From: CAJBVG01 sp943371235
GTDB taxonomy: Bacteria; Bacteroidota; Bacteroidia; Sphingobacteriales; Sphingobacteriaceae
Reading direction: 5' to 3'
DNA length: 22,584 bases
Assembly: GCA_943371235.1 (NCBI GenBank)
Contig: CALRTZ010000046.1
Coordinates: 1-22,584, forward strand
Part shown: piece by piece, positions 8,065-16,405 of the stretch
How the letters are laid out: the number at the start of each line of letters is the position of its first letter
How positions within the stretch are numbered: position 1 is the stretch's first letter
Program-made: the position numbers and the translations under genes
The notes under the pieces: model-generated
What the model saw: the letters and a program-made list of their open reading frames with translations, nothing else
Told to the model about the DNA's origin: nothing
Database searches by the model: none

Positions 8065-8588
8065 CTTTTTAACCTTGCCTTTTTATAAATTCGTATTGCT
8101 ACTAATAAAACCACAGTAACAATTACTAAACCAGCCATACCGTATAACAAGCCTAGTGTGTCTTTTAACACAACGATAAATACAATGCTTACCAAAAATA
8201 AAGTAGCTAACTCATTCCATACTCTTAGCTGAAATGATGTCCATTTTACTTCCGAATTTTGTAATTGGTTAAATATTTTCTGGCAAATTAATTGATACAA
8301 AAACAATAACAATACAAAAGAAAGTTTTAACATCAACCAAAACGATGTATAATAATTAGTTATATAAGCTAAATAGGTTCCCGTAACTAGGGTGATAATT
8401 GCAGAAGGCCATGTAATTCCATACCATAACCTACGTTGCATAATTCTAAATTGCTTTTGCAAAATATCTCGTACTTCATTCTCCTTTGTATTCGCCTCTA
8501 CATCATAAATAAACAATCGTACAATGTAAAATAAGCCGGCGAACCAGGTTACTACGAAGATGATGTGAAGGGCTTTCCAATAGAGCAT
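8061..8588 (-). CDS. hemJ: HemJ-like protoporphyrinogen IX oxidase (UPF0093/CopD-like)
   Basis: Inner-membrane protein of 175 residues with four to five transmembrane helices. It carries the HemJ signature at the N-terminus, with conserved His8 in KALHIIFVVTWFAGLFY followed by the RLFIYD motif, and the WYGITWPS and W..LK motifs later. HemJ oxidises protoporphyrinogen IX to protoporphyrin IX, the penultimate step of heme synthesis; it replaces HemG/HemY in many Bacteroidota. The gene lies downstream of a lipoprotein gene on the same strand; the 36-base spacer is filled by a heptad repeat. It converges on the envelope operon with a 4-base overlap of stop codons and no visible terminator between. 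Some databases name such proteins CopD family. Confidence 0.8.
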   Translation of the reverse strand: MLYWKALHIIFVVTWFAGLFYIVRLFIYDVEANTKENEVRDILQKQFRIMQRRLWYGITWPSAIITLVTGTYLAYITNYYTSFWLMLKLSFVLLLFLYQLICQKIFNQLQNSEVKWTSFQLRVWNELATLFLVSIVFIVVLKDTLGLLYGMAGLVIVTVVLLVAIRIYKKARLKS

Positions 8589-8596
8589 GGTTTGAA

Positions 8597-8624
8597 TTGT
8601 GAGTTGTGAATTGTGAGTTGTGAA
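8597..8624. repeat. Heptad tandem repeat TTGTGAR, 4 units
   Basis: Four 7-base units: TTGTGAG, TTGTGAA, TTGTGAG, TTGTGAA. They fill the whole spacer between the lipoprotein stop codon and the hemJ start. In the direction of these genes (minus strand) the array reads TTCACAACTCACAA. Positions 8600-8624 are, on the minus strand, the same 25 bases as plus-strand 19083-19107. Confidence 0.9.
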
Positions 8625-9122
8625 TTAGTTATTGAGGACGATGGTGCCGGTGGTCATTTTGTTGCTTCGGTTGAGGTTTTTGTCTAAGATGTAATAATCG
8701 AATTTTACAGTATCTGCCAATACTACGCTTATATTTACTTTGACTTCTACCTCTGCTTTGGTGGGATTGTTAGAACCAAAGGTTTTAATTCTAGAGTTAA
8801 AATTTAGCGTATCTGTTGTCCCCGGAATTAATATTTTGGTAAACACTCCGTCAATTTTTTCGAGGTAATCAATTTTCACATTGGTATCATAAGGCGGCAT
8901 CGTATCAGTAGTACTCAAACCAACATTCCCATCTCCATCGGTAAACGTAAATTTTAATACTAAGGAGGTATCTTTACCTTGTGCATTTTGTAACAGTGAA
9001 AAAGAGCCTTCCGTGATAATCGGTCGATCATCATATTCCTCTAGCTTATTACAAGCATACATACTTAAGCCAGTAAGTATTAAAAGAAAAATGCTAGTAT
9101 TTTTTATCAATTTGTGTGTCAA
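8625..9122 (-). CDS. Putative lipoprotein, unknown function
   Basis: A 165-residue exported protein. The N-terminal signal (KLIKNTSIFLLILTGLSMYA) ends at Cys24, which would be lipidated; the -3 to -1 residues M-Y-A are a loose lipobox. The mature protein is beta-rich with a DGDGNVG motif, a common acidic Gly-rich loop in Bacteroidota surface lipoproteins, and ends SNKMTTGTIVLNN. No enzyme motif is seen and I do not recognise the family. It is upstream of hemJ on the same strand and starts 48 bases from the divergent LuxE-like gene, sharing a palindromic promoter region with it. Confidence 0.75.
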   Translation of the reverse strand: MTHKLIKNTSIFLLILTGLSMYACNKLEEYDDRPIITEGSFSLLQNAQGKDTSLVLKFTFTDGDGNVGLSTTDTMPPYDTNVKIDYLEKIDGVFTKILIPGTTDTLNFNSRIKTFGSNNPTKAEVEVKVNISVVLADTVKFDYYILDKNLNRSNKMTTGTIVLNN

Positions 9123-9135
9123 TTAAGAATTTGAA

Positions 9136-9147
9136 TGTAAATTTACA
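9136..9147. promoter_or_regulatory. Palindromic divergent promoter core
   Basis: TGTAAATTTACA is a perfect 12-bp palindrome in the 48-base gap between the divergent lipoprotein and LuxE-like genes. It contains TAAATTTA on both strands, one base from the -7 consensus TAnnTTTG, so one site could serve both directions or act as an operator. Confidence 0.4.
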
Positions 9148-9170
9148 ATAATTATAATGAACGTTCAAGC

Positions 9171-10157
9171 ATGAATGAAATTACTCCAGAAGCTATATTT
9201 TCAATTGATAACCCCCTAGAATTTGAGGAGATAGCATTAGAGATTTTCAGACAGCAGGCTATTAAGGTGCCCGTTTACAAGGAGTTTGTAAACTATTTAG
9301 CGATTAACCCAAACGCAGTAGAACGTATAGAAGACATTCCTTTCTTACCTGTAGAATTTTTTAAATCTCACCTCGTTACCGATTTTAATATAAAAAATAC
9401 AGAAACCGTATTTAGTTCTAGTGGCACTACAGGATCTGTTCAAAGTAAACATGTTTTATCCGACCTCAGTATTTACGAACAGAGTTTCAAAAAGGCTTTC
9501 GAACTCTTTTATGGAAACATCGAACACTATGTTGTAATTGCTTTACTACCTTCTTACTTAGAACGAAATGGATCGTCGTTAGTTTATATGTGCGATCATT
9601 TAATTAAAAATTCTAACGACGAACGTAGTGGATTTTATTTAAATGAATACGAGAAAATAAAAAATATTATAATTGAGAATGATGGACTCAAAAAAGTATT
9701 GTTAATTGGGGTTACCTATGCTTTATTAGATTTTGCTGAACAATTTCCTTTTGAAATGGAACATTGCATCGTAATGGAAACGGGCGGTATGAAAGGCAAA
9801 CGGAAAGAAATGTTGAGAGAAGAGGTACATCAAAGCTTATGCAATGCATTTCATTTAACAAACATTCATTCGGAATATGGAATGACGGAGTTATTATCTC
9901 AAGCATACTCTACTGGTAAGGGTATATTTAGAACTCCTCCATGGATGAAAATTATGATCAGAGAAACTCAAGATCCTTTTTCTTATTTAAAATCAGAACG
10001 TACGGGTGGAATTAACATTATAGATCTCGCAAACATTCACTCCTGCTCATTTATAGCCACACAAGACCTGGGTAAAAAATATGCCGACGAACGCTTTGAA
10101 GTAATTGGTAGGTTTGACAATGCAGATATTCGTGGCTGCAACTTGTTGATTCAATAA
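9171..10157 (+). CDS. LuxE-like acyl-protein synthetase / adenylate-forming enzyme
   Basis: A 328-residue protein of the LuxE (PF04443) branch of adenylate-forming enzymes. The P-loop FSSSGTTGS is at about 80-90 and the A5-like motif SEYGMTE at about 233-239; a LIGVTYALL helix lies between. The usual C-terminal lid domain with its catalytic Lys, found in full ANL ligases, is absent, as in LuxE. Such proteins activate a carboxylic or fatty acid as an acyl-adenylate and may transfer it to a protein thiol. No luxC or luxD partner is nearby, so a bioluminescence role is not implied and the substrate is unknown. The gene converges with the DUF3667 gene, their stop codons one base apart. Confidence 0.8.
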   Translation: MNEITPEAIFSIDNPLEFEEIALEIFRQQAIKVPVYKEFVNYLAINPNAVERIEDIPFLPVEFFKSHLVTDFNIKNTETVFSSSGTTGSVQSKHVLSDLSIYEQSFKKAFELFYGNIEHYVVIALLPSYLERNGSSLVYMCDHLIKNSNDERSGFYLNEYEKIKNIIIENDGLKKVLLIGVTYALLDFAEQFPFEMEHCIVMETGGMKGKRKEMLREEVHQSLCNAFHLTNIHSEYGMTELLSQAYSTGKGIFRTPPWMKIMIRETQDPFSYLKSERTGGINIIDLANIHSCSFIATQDLGKKYADERFEVIGRFDNADIRGCNLLIQ

Positions 10158-10158
10158 G

Positions 10159-11010
10159 TTAAATTGTTTGACGAACAATTAAGAACAAAATAAATCTATA
10201 AATCTCTAAAACATAATACATACTAAATACAAAAAAGGCAGATAGCACAACATTGTATATCATTTTTAATTTAAAACATTTTTTAAATGCATTAAAATAG
10301 TAATACGACATAAATATAATACCAAGTAAAGTAAACGTCCCATCGTTTAATAAATACATCGCATTTAAACTCGGAATAAATTGTTGAATTAATACAGCGA
10401 GTAACGTAATGGCAATCATTACTAAACAATAAATTAGTACAAAAGAAAAATAATGAGTTGCAAAAATTAAATGCTGTACATAAAATGGTTTTTTACGATA
10501 AAAAAACAACCATAATAGTAATGCTTGTATGGGTATCATTATAAATATTAATGTTTTAGATAAGTTATCTGATTTCTCATTAAATTTTGTTTGGTACTCG
10601 TTAAACGTATAATTATTTTCTTCAACTATTTTATCGGTTTCAGTTTTTGCATATTCAGAATAACTAAAATATTTTAACTGATTATTTAATGGCGTGTTAA
10701 AAATATTGAAATTTACTGTTGAGCTATTTAGTAAATAAAATAAGGCATTTAATATAAAAAACAGCTGAATAGGTTTCGCAAATGCGATGCGCACTCCTTC
10801 CCAATTATTAAGGGTTAACTCTCCAGGTTTTTTTACTAATGAAATAAATGTTTTAGAAAATTTAGAATCTAAATGAGTAAAAACATCAAGCCCTTGTAAA
10901 ATAAATGTTTTTAGTTTGAAATCACTATTTGTTAATACCTTCTCCCCACAATTTGGGCAAAATTTGCCTTGAAATTTAGTAGAGCAATTTTTACAAATAA
11001 TGTTATCCAT
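10159..11010 (-). CDS. DUF3667 protein: zinc ribbon plus membrane helices
   Basis: A 283-residue protein. The N-terminus has a CxxC...CxxC zinc ribbon (CKNCSTKFQGKFCPNCGEK, residues 5-23). A conserved segment follows, with DSKFSKTFISLVKKPGEL and the RIAFAKPIQLFFILNALFY motif typical of DUF3667. Four transmembrane helices follow at about 83-99, 152-170, 182-208 and 220-270. The family is widespread in Bacteroidota and has no known function. It lies downstream of tyrS on the same strand (39-base gap) but is not obviously functionally linked. A hairpin, AATTGTT/AACAATT, lies at 10162-10180 inside its 3' end, without a T-tail in either direction. Confidence 0.85.
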   Translation of the reverse strand: MDNIICKNCSTKFQGKFCPNCGEKVLTNSDFKLKTFILQGLDVFTHLDSKFSKTFISLVKKPGELTLNNWEGVRIAFAKPIQLFFILNALFYLLNSSTVNFNIFNTPLNNQLKYFSYSEYAKTETDKIVEENNYTFNEYQTKFNEKSDNLSKTLIFIMIPIQALLLWLFFYRKKPFYVQHLIFATHYFSFVLIYCLVMIAITLLAVLIQQFIPSLNAMYLLNDGTFTLLGIIFMSYYYFNAFKKCFKLKMIYNVVLSAFFVFSMYYVLEIYRFILFLIVRQTI

Positions 11011-11049
11011 AAATTTTTAAGTGTAGAGATTCTGTAATTCTTAAATGTA

Positions 11050-12342
11050 CTAAGAGCAAATTAGTAAATAATAATTCTTCTTTCCTTTTTGAGGAACTAA
11101 ATACTTTCCATTAATTAAAGAATCTTCTTTAACTAATAAATCTACGTTATTTATTTTTTCTTTATTAAGTGAAACGCCACCACCTGTAATCATTTTTTTA
11201 GCTTCTCCTTTGGATGGGAATACCGATGATTTTTCTGCCAATAAATCAACAATATTAATACCTGCTGCTAATTCAGTTTTAGAAATTGGATACTGAGGGA
11301 TGCCATCAAATACATCTAGAATCTCCTCATCATTTAATTTTTGTAGAAAAGCTAAATCGCCTGCACCAAATAAAAACTCAGAAGTTTTAATAGCCATTTC
11401 TAAAGCTTCTTCACCATGAACTCTAATGGTTATATCATTTGCAATTGCTTTTTGCAAAATGCGCAAATGAGGTGCAGCATCGTGCTCAACTTCTAACTTT
11501 TCAATACTCTCTCTATCTAACAAAGTGAAAATACGGATGTAGTTTTTTGCATCAGCATCTGAAGTATTTAACCAAAATTGGTAGAATTTATAAGGGCTCG
11601 TTTTTTTAGGATCTAGCCAAACCGCACCACTTTCTGTTTTTCCGAATTTAGTGCCGTCGGATTTTTTAATAAGTTGCGTAGTAATTGCGTATGCAGTACC
11701 AGCATCTTTTCTGCGTATAAATTCTGTACCGGTAACAATATTGCCCCATTGGTCTGAACCTCCCATTTGCACTAAACATTGGTGATTTTTCCATAAATAG
11801 TAAAAATCATAGCCTTGCACCAACTGGTAAGAAAATTCGGTAAACGACATTCCGGTATCGCCTTCTAAGCGTTTCTTTACCGAATCTTTCGCCATCATAT
11901 AATTCACGGTAATGTGTTTCCCTACATCACGTATAAAATCTAAAAAGGAGAAAGACTTAAACCAATCGTAATTATTAACCATTACTGCTGCATTCACTGC
12001 ATCAGAATTAAAATCTAAAAACCTTGTTAATTGAGCTTTCAAACAAGCTACGTTGTGGGTCAACGATTCTTCATTCAATAAATTTCGTTCTTCCGATTTG
12101 CCAGAAGGGTCGCCAACCATACCTGTAGCACCGCCAACCAATGCAAATGGTTTATGCCCCGCATTTTGAAAGTGTATAAGCGTCATAACCTGCACCAAAT
12201 GCCCAACATGTAAAGAATCTGCCGTAGGATCGAAGCCAATGTAACCAGCCGTTACCTCTTTATTCAACTGCTCTTCTGTGCCTGGCATTATATCGTGCAA
12301 CATGCCTCTCCATTTAAGTTCTTCAACAAAATTCTTGTTCAT
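11050..12342 (-). CDS. tyrS: Tyrosyl-tRNA synthetase
   Basis: Cytoplasmic class I aminoacyl-tRNA synthetase, charging tRNA-Tyr with tyrosine. Length of 430 residues is standard. The HIGH signature is HVGH at 45-48, after the tyrosine-binding YIGFDPTADSL. The KMSKS-type loop is KFGKT at 232-236, within SDGTKFGKTESG. Conserved QGYDF (tyrosine pocket) and GGSDQWGN motifs are present. The C-terminal ~70 residues form an S4-like RNA-binding domain (GGGVSLNKEKI). A -7-like element, TATATTTG on the minus strand at 12367-12374, lies upstream. The 53-base gap to the divergent AcpH-like gene must hold both promoters. Confidence 0.98.
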   Translation of the reverse strand: MNKNFVEELKWRGMLHDIMPGTEEQLNKEVTAGYIGFDPTADSLHVGHLVQVMTLIHFQNAGHKPFALVGGATGMVGDPSGKSEERNLLNEESLTHNVACLKAQLTRFLDFNSDAVNAAVMVNNYDWFKSFSFLDFIRDVGKHITVNYMMAKDSVKKRLEGDTGMSFTEFSYQLVQGYDFYYLWKNHQCLVQMGGSDQWGNIVTGTEFIRRKDAGTAYAITTQLIKKSDGTKFGKTESGAVWLDPKKTSPYKFYQFWLNTSDADAKNYIRIFTLLDRESIEKLEVEHDAAPHLRILQKAIANDITIRVHGEEALEMAIKTSEFLFGAGDLAFLQKLNDEEILDVFDGIPQYPISKTELAAGINIVDLLAEKSSVFPSKGEAKKMITGGGVSLNKEKINNVDLLVKEDSLINGKYLVPQKGKKNYYLLICS

Positions 12343-12366
12343 CGGTTAATTCATTAAATTAGGCTT

Positions 12367-12374
12367 CAAATATA
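12367..12374 (-). promoter_or_regulatory. Candidate -7 element for tyrS
   Basis: On the minus strand this reads TATATTTG, a full match to TAnnTTTG, 24 bases before the tyrS start. No TTTG at -33 spacing was found. Confidence 0.45.
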
Positions 12375-12395
12375 GCATTTTTACAACGCAGGGGA

Positions 12396-13106
12396 ATGAA
12401 CTACTTATCACATTATTATTTTGATCAACAAAACACCGATCCTTATTATATTTTAGGCATTGCCCTCCCCGATTTAGTGAAAAATAACAACCGCCGTTGG
12501 AATGTTCATCCACATAAACACGAAGCTAAATTTGCAGAGAATCCAATATTTAGTTCCATTTATGAAGGCTGGAAAAGGCATTTAACAGTGGACCATTATT
12601 TCCATGAAGCAACTTATTTCCTAGAAAAATCGCATATGATAACGGAACGTATGCGTAACATTCCGTTTGAAAACAATAAAGTAAAACCCTTTATGATTGG
12701 ACATGTGGGTTTAGAAATAATGCTTGATACACTGCTGTTAATTAATCATAAAATTAATGGAATTGGTTTTTATGAAAGTTTAGAAAAATGCGATATTAAA
12801 CAGATTATCAAGTTTTTAGAACTAAATGTAATAGAAAACGCAGCCGAGTTTGAAAAATTTTACGAACGCTTTTGCGAATCGAAATATTTATTGAGCTACC
12901 AAAGTAATGAAAGCATTGTTTATGCGTTAAACAGAATACAATATAGATTAACTCGTCAATTTTTTACGGAAACCGATGTTAGGTTGATGCATAAAAACAT
13001 TGCAGAATTAATGGATATAGTAGAACAAGATTATCTTTTTATATTTGATGAAATTGAGGCCCACTTACTTAATGAGAAAACTAATCCTATTTTGCCTACT
13101 TCTTAG
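12396..13106 (+). CDS. AcpH-like (ACP phosphodiesterase family, DUF479) protein
   Basis: A 236-residue, mostly helical protein. It opens MNYLSHYYF and continues LGIALPDLVKN, as in acyl-carrier-protein phosphodiesterase (AcpH, PF04336), with a VDHYFHEATYF motif (residues about 66-76) and a IGHVGLEIMLDTLL motif (about 106-119) whose His and Asp residues could bind metal. AcpH removes the 4'-phosphopantetheine arm from ACP. The similarity is distant, so this activity is only a suggestion; many Bacteroidota homologues are annotated as hypothetical. The start ATG follows a purine-rich GGGGA. The 3' end overlaps the PorV/PorQ gene by 35 bases. Confidence 0.6.
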   Translation: MNYLSHYYFDQQNTDPYYILGIALPDLVKNNNRRWNVHPHKHEAKFAENPIFSSIYEGWKRHLTVDHYFHEATYFLEKSHMITERMRNIPFENNKVKPFMIGHVGLEIMLDTLLLINHKINGIGFYESLEKCDIKQIIKFLELNVIENAAEFEKFYERFCESKYLLSYQSNESIVYALNRIQYRLTRQFFTETDVRLMHKNIAELMDIVEQDYLFIFDEIEAHLLNEKTNPILPTS

Positions 13107-14145
13107 TGCAATAAGCAGCATATCCTTCAGTCAAAGCAGAAAATACAGTAATGAATTTCTTTCATTGGGTGTTGGTTCACGTGCCTTTGGAATGTCGAAC
13201 TCGGTGGTTGCTTCTACCGGCGATGTACACTCGGGATATTGGAACCCAGCAGGATTAACGCAAATGACGGGCAATTTACAAGTAGGTTTAATGCATGCAG
13301 AGTATTTTGGCGACATTGCTAAATACGATTACGGTGCCTTGGCTTATAAAATCGACGATAAATCAAACTTTGCATTTTCTGTAATTCGTTTTGGGGTAGA
13401 CGATATTCCGAATACTACCGAATTAATTGATGCCGGCGGAAATATAAACTACGATAGAATAAGTTCTTTCTCGGCAGTTGATTATGCATTTATGACAAGT
13501 TACGCCCGTAAAATGAAAGATGAGCGATTGAGCATTGGAGCAAATGTGAAAGTGATAGAACGCAGTGTGGGTGATTTCGCGCAGGCTTGGGGTTTTGGGC
13601 TCGATTTCGGTGTACAATACAAATTAGCGCATTTTAGTTTTGGGGCAATGGCCAGAGACATTAGCACAACGTTTAATACTTGGTCTTATAATTTAGATGA
13701 TGCTACCAAAGATGCCTTTATTAGAACAGGCAATGAAATACCCGAAAACTCTATAGAAATAACCAATCCGAAATTAATTCTAGGAGCCGCTTACCAAACA
13801 AAAATCACTTCTAAATTTGGTTTATTGGCAGAAGTAAATACCGATATCAGTACCGACGGACAAAGAAATGTATTGATAAGTGCCGACCCATTTTCGATTG
13901 ATCCACACATAGGTTTAGAAATAGATTACCGTAAAATTGCCTATTTAAGAACAGGCATAGGCAACATACAAAAAATAAAAGATTTTGATGGTTCTGAAAC
14001 AACCAATATTCAGCCGAATTTTGGGGTAGGTGTTAAAATCAAAAATGTGAGTATCGATTATGCCTTAACCAATATTGGTAACTTATCAGACGCATTGTAT
14101 TCAAATATATTTTCCTTGAGAATAGATTTTTCACCCAAAAACTAA
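13072..14145 (+). CDS. PorV/PorQ-family outer-membrane protein (type IX secretion)
   Basis: Outer-membrane beta-barrel of 357 residues. A signal peptide MRKLILFCLLLSAISSISFSQ is seen from the ATG at 13072; an upstream ATG at 13045 would add a non-signal extension and is less likely. The family signature comes just after: NEFLSLGVGSRAFGMSNS followed by SGYWNPAGL, seen in PorV/PorQ proteins. PorV is the shuttle protein of the type IX secretion attachment complex and PorQ a related component; which of the two, or a paralogue, this one is cannot be told. The presence of a T9SS-tailed protease at 19153 fits. It overlaps the AcpH-like gene by 35 bases. Confidence 0.85.
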   Translation: MRKLILFCLLLSAISSISFSQSRKYSNEFLSLGVGSRAFGMSNSVVASTGDVHSGYWNPAGLTQMTGNLQVGLMHAEYFGDIAKYDYGALAYKIDDKSNFAFSVIRFGVDDIPNTTELIDAGGNINYDRISSFSAVDYAFMTSYARKMKDERLSIGANVKVIERSVGDFAQAWGFGLDFGVQYKLAHFSFGAMARDISTTFNTWSYNLDDATKDAFIRTGNEIPENSIEITNPKLILGAAYQTKITSKFGLLAEVNTDISTDGQRNVLISADPFSIDPHIGLEIDYRKIAYLRTGIGNIQKIKDFDGSETTNIQPNFGVGVKIKNVSIDYALTNIGNLSDALYSNIFSLRIDFSPKN

Positions 14146-14202
14146 TTCGAAATAGTACACAATCTCTTTTTATAAATCGTTTAATTGTGGTACTTTAGTT
14201 TC

Positions 14203-16218
14203 ATGAATATTGAAGCTGCAAAAGTCCGCATAGCCGAGCTTTCCGAAGAATTACATAAACACAATCATCTATATTATCAAGTATCAGCACCCATCATTTC
14301 TGATAGAGAATTTGATATGCTTTTAGAGGAATTAATAACACTCGAAAAAGAATTTCCAGAGCTACTCAAAGACGATTCTCCCAGTCAGCGTGTTGGAGGC
14401 AGCATCACCAAAAATTTTAAAACAGTTGAACATAAATACCCAATGCTCTCTTTAGGCAATACCTATTCTGAGCAAGATTTAATTGATTTCGATCAGCGAA
14501 TAAAAAAAGCAATTGGCGATGAGTTTGAATATGTGTGTGAGCTTAAGTTTGATGGTTTAGCCATTGGACTAACCTATGAAGATGGCAAATTGGTGCAAGC
14601 TATTACAAGAGGTGATGGTACAAAAGGCGACGATGTTACGGCTAATGTAAAAACAATTAATACCATCCCCTTAAAATTACAAAAAGGAAATTACCCTGCT
14701 ACATTTGAAATACGTGGCGAAGTATTTATGCACCGCACTACTTTTGATTTGTTGAATAAAGAACGAGAAGAAATTGGTGAAACACTTTTTGCAAATCCAC
14801 GTAACTTTGCCTCCGGAACCCTTAAAATGCAAGACTCTAGAGAGGTTGCGAAAAGAGGACTCGATTGTTATTTGTATTTTTTATTAGCAGATAATTTATC
14901 GTTCGAAACCCATTATGAAAGTTTAGAGGCTGCAAAAAATTGGGGCTTCCATGTTTCTACTACTTACAAACTTTGCAAAACCATTGACGCAGTTTTTGAA
15001 TTCATAAGCCATTGGGCAAGCGAGCGAGAAAAATTGAGTTTTGATATTGATGGAATTGTGATAAAAGTAAATTCGTATGCGCAACAAAAAGCATTAGGAT
15101 TTACAGCCAAATCACCTCGTTGGGCAATTGCCTATAAATACAAAGCAGCCGAAGTAGAAACTCAATTATTGAGTGTTGATTACCAAGTGGGCAGAACTGG
15201 AGCCATTACACCTGTGGCAAATTTAAAACCTGTGCTCTTAGCTGGAACCACTGTAAAAAGGGCATCCTTACACAATGCAGATCAAATAGAAAAATTAGAC
15301 TTGCATGAACACGATGTGGTGAAAGTAGAAAAAGGTGGCGAAATAATTCCGAAAATAATTGAGGTAAATGTTGATAAAAGAAAAGTAGGAGCTAATAGAA
15401 TTCAATACATAACACATTGCCCAGTTTGCAAAACCGAACTTGTAAGAAAAGAAGGAGAAGCACATCATTATTGCCCAAATGAAGACGAGTGCGCTCCACA
15501 AATTGTGGGTAAGATGCAACACTTCACTTCGCGGAAGGCAATGAACATAGATAGTTTGGGCGATGAAACCATTGAACAGTTATTCCAAGCTGGATTAATT
15601 TCGGGTATTACCGATATTTATAAATTAAAAGACAAAGAATTACAACTCTTACAACTCGAGCGGTTTGCTTCTAAATCTGTACACAACTTAATTCTGGGTA
15701 TAGAAAAATCAAAAGAGAATGCATTCGAGAAAGTATTGTTTGGGTTGGGTATACGATATGTTGGCGAAACCGTTGCAAAAAAATTAGCCATGGCTTTTAA
15801 AAATATTGATGCATTGATGTTGGCAAATTTTGAAGAGCTCATTGGGGTAGATGAAATTGGCGAACGCATTGCACAAAGTATACTCGATTATTTTGCGAAA
15901 GAAGAACATAAAGAGTTGATCCAATTTTTAAAAGAACAAGGCTTGCAGTTTGAGATTGTTGAAAAAGAAATTGTGATGGAGAGCACAATACTAGAAGGCA
16001 AATCATTTCTAATTTCTGGAGTGTTTAGTAAATACTCTAGAGAAGAGCTTAAAGAAAAAATAGAAGCAAATGGCGGTAAAATACTGAGCAGCATTTCCGC
16101 TAAACTTAACTTTTTGGTAGCGGGAGATAACATGGGGCCAAGTAAATTACAGAAAGCGCAGAAGCTTAATGTACCCTTAATTACTGAGGAAGAGCTAGAG
16201 AAGATGCTCATTCAATAA
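14203..16218 (+). CDS. ligA: NAD-dependent DNA ligase
   Basis: Replicative DNA ligase (671 residues, standard length), sealing nicks with NAD+ as cofactor. The N-terminal Ia domain has HNHLYYQ. The catalytic lysine is in ELKFDGLA; counted from the ATG at 14203 it is Lys115, the same number as in E. coli LigA, which supports this start over the ATG at 14185. The OB domain follows (KVEKGGEIIPKI), then a four-Cys zinc finger (CPVC...CPNEDEC, around 406-430), a helix-hairpin-helix region (YVGETVAK, IGVDEIGERIA) and a C-terminal BRCT domain (GKSFLISGVF to the end). All domains appear intact. A five-unit heptad repeat starts right at the stop codon. Confidence 0.98.
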   Translation: MNIEAAKVRIAELSEELHKHNHLYYQVSAPIISDREFDMLLEELITLEKEFPELLKDDSPSQRVGGSITKNFKTVEHKYPMLSLGNTYSEQDLIDFDQRIKKAIGDEFEYVCELKFDGLAIGLTYEDGKLVQAITRGDGTKGDDVTANVKTINTIPLKLQKGNYPATFEIRGEVFMHRTTFDLLNKEREEIGETLFANPRNFASGTLKMQDSREVAKRGLDCYLYFLLADNLSFETHYESLEAAKNWGFHVSTTYKLCKTIDAVFEFISHWASEREKLSFDIDGIVIKVNSYAQQKALGFTAKSPRWAIAYKYKAAEVETQLLSVDYQVGRTGAITPVANLKPVLLAGTTVKRASLHNADQIEKLDLHEHDVVKVEKGGEIIPKIIEVNVDKRKVGANRIQYITHCPVCKTELVRKEGEAHHYCPNEDECAPQIVGKMQHFTSRKAMNIDSLGDETIEQLFQAGLISGITDIYKLKDKELQLLQLERFASKSVHNLILGIEKSKENAFEKVLFGLGIRYVGETVAKKLAMAFKNIDALMLANFEELIGVDEIGERIAQSILDYFAKEEHKELIQFLKEQGLQFEIVEKEIVMESTILEGKSFLISGVFSKYSREELKEKIEANGGKILSSISAKLNFLVAGDNMGPSKLQKAQKLNVPLITEEELEKMLIQ

Positions 16219-16253
16219 TTGTTAATTGTTAATTGTTAATTGTTAATTGTTAA
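16219..16253. repeat. Heptad tandem repeat TTGTTAA, 5 perfect units
   Basis: Five identical copies of TTGTTAA follow the ligA stop codon with no gap. Because the period is 7, TAA appears in every frame of both strands, so no reading frame can cross it. Confidence 0.95.
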
Positions 16254-16265
16254 TTGGGCCTTCGA

Positions 16266-16283
16266 ATCCCGTACGTACGGGAT
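16266..16283. repeat. 18-bp perfect palindrome
   Basis: ATCCCGTACGTACGGGAT is its own reverse complement. It lies between the TTGTTAA and CTCCCTG arrays in the ligA/DUF6913 gene spacer. There is no T-tail (GATAGTTGTT follows), so it is not a clear terminator; it could be a protein-binding site. Confidence 0.9.
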
Positions 16284-16302
16284 AGTTGTTTAAGCTTTAA
16301 TG

Positions 16303-16365
16303 CTCTCCGCTATTTGCTCCCTGCTCATTACTCCCTGCTCTTCGCTCCTTGCTTCTTGCTCCATG
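16303..16365. repeat. Degenerate heptad tandem repeat, consensus CTCCCTG, 9 units
   Basis: Nine consecutive 7-base units: CTCTCCG, CTATTTG, CTCCCTG, CTCATTA, CTCCCTG, CTCTTCG, CTCCTTG, CTTCTTG, CTCCATG. CT at positions 1-2 is invariant; TG or CG usually ends the unit. It lies 41 bases before the DUF6913 start. Confidence 0.85.
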
Positions 16366-16405
16366 CTAAATTATTTTTTAACTTGCGACCGGTTTCGAGA
16401 ATAAT

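Noticed and set aside
9171..10157. LuxE-like gene as part of a bioluminescence operon.
   Set aside because: No luxA, B, C or D gene is present; LuxE-type enzymes are common in Bacteroidota outside luminescence.
10162..10180. A 7-bp hairpin AATTGTT/AACAATT as a terminator for the LuxE-like gene.
   Set aside because: It has no T-tail in either direction and lies in the DUF3667 coding sequence.
16259..16274. TTCGAATCCCG resembles a tRNA T-arm and loop.
   Set aside because: The flanking bases do not form a five-pair T-stem and no anticodon or acceptor arm is found upstream; the stretch belongs to the palindrome and repeat region.
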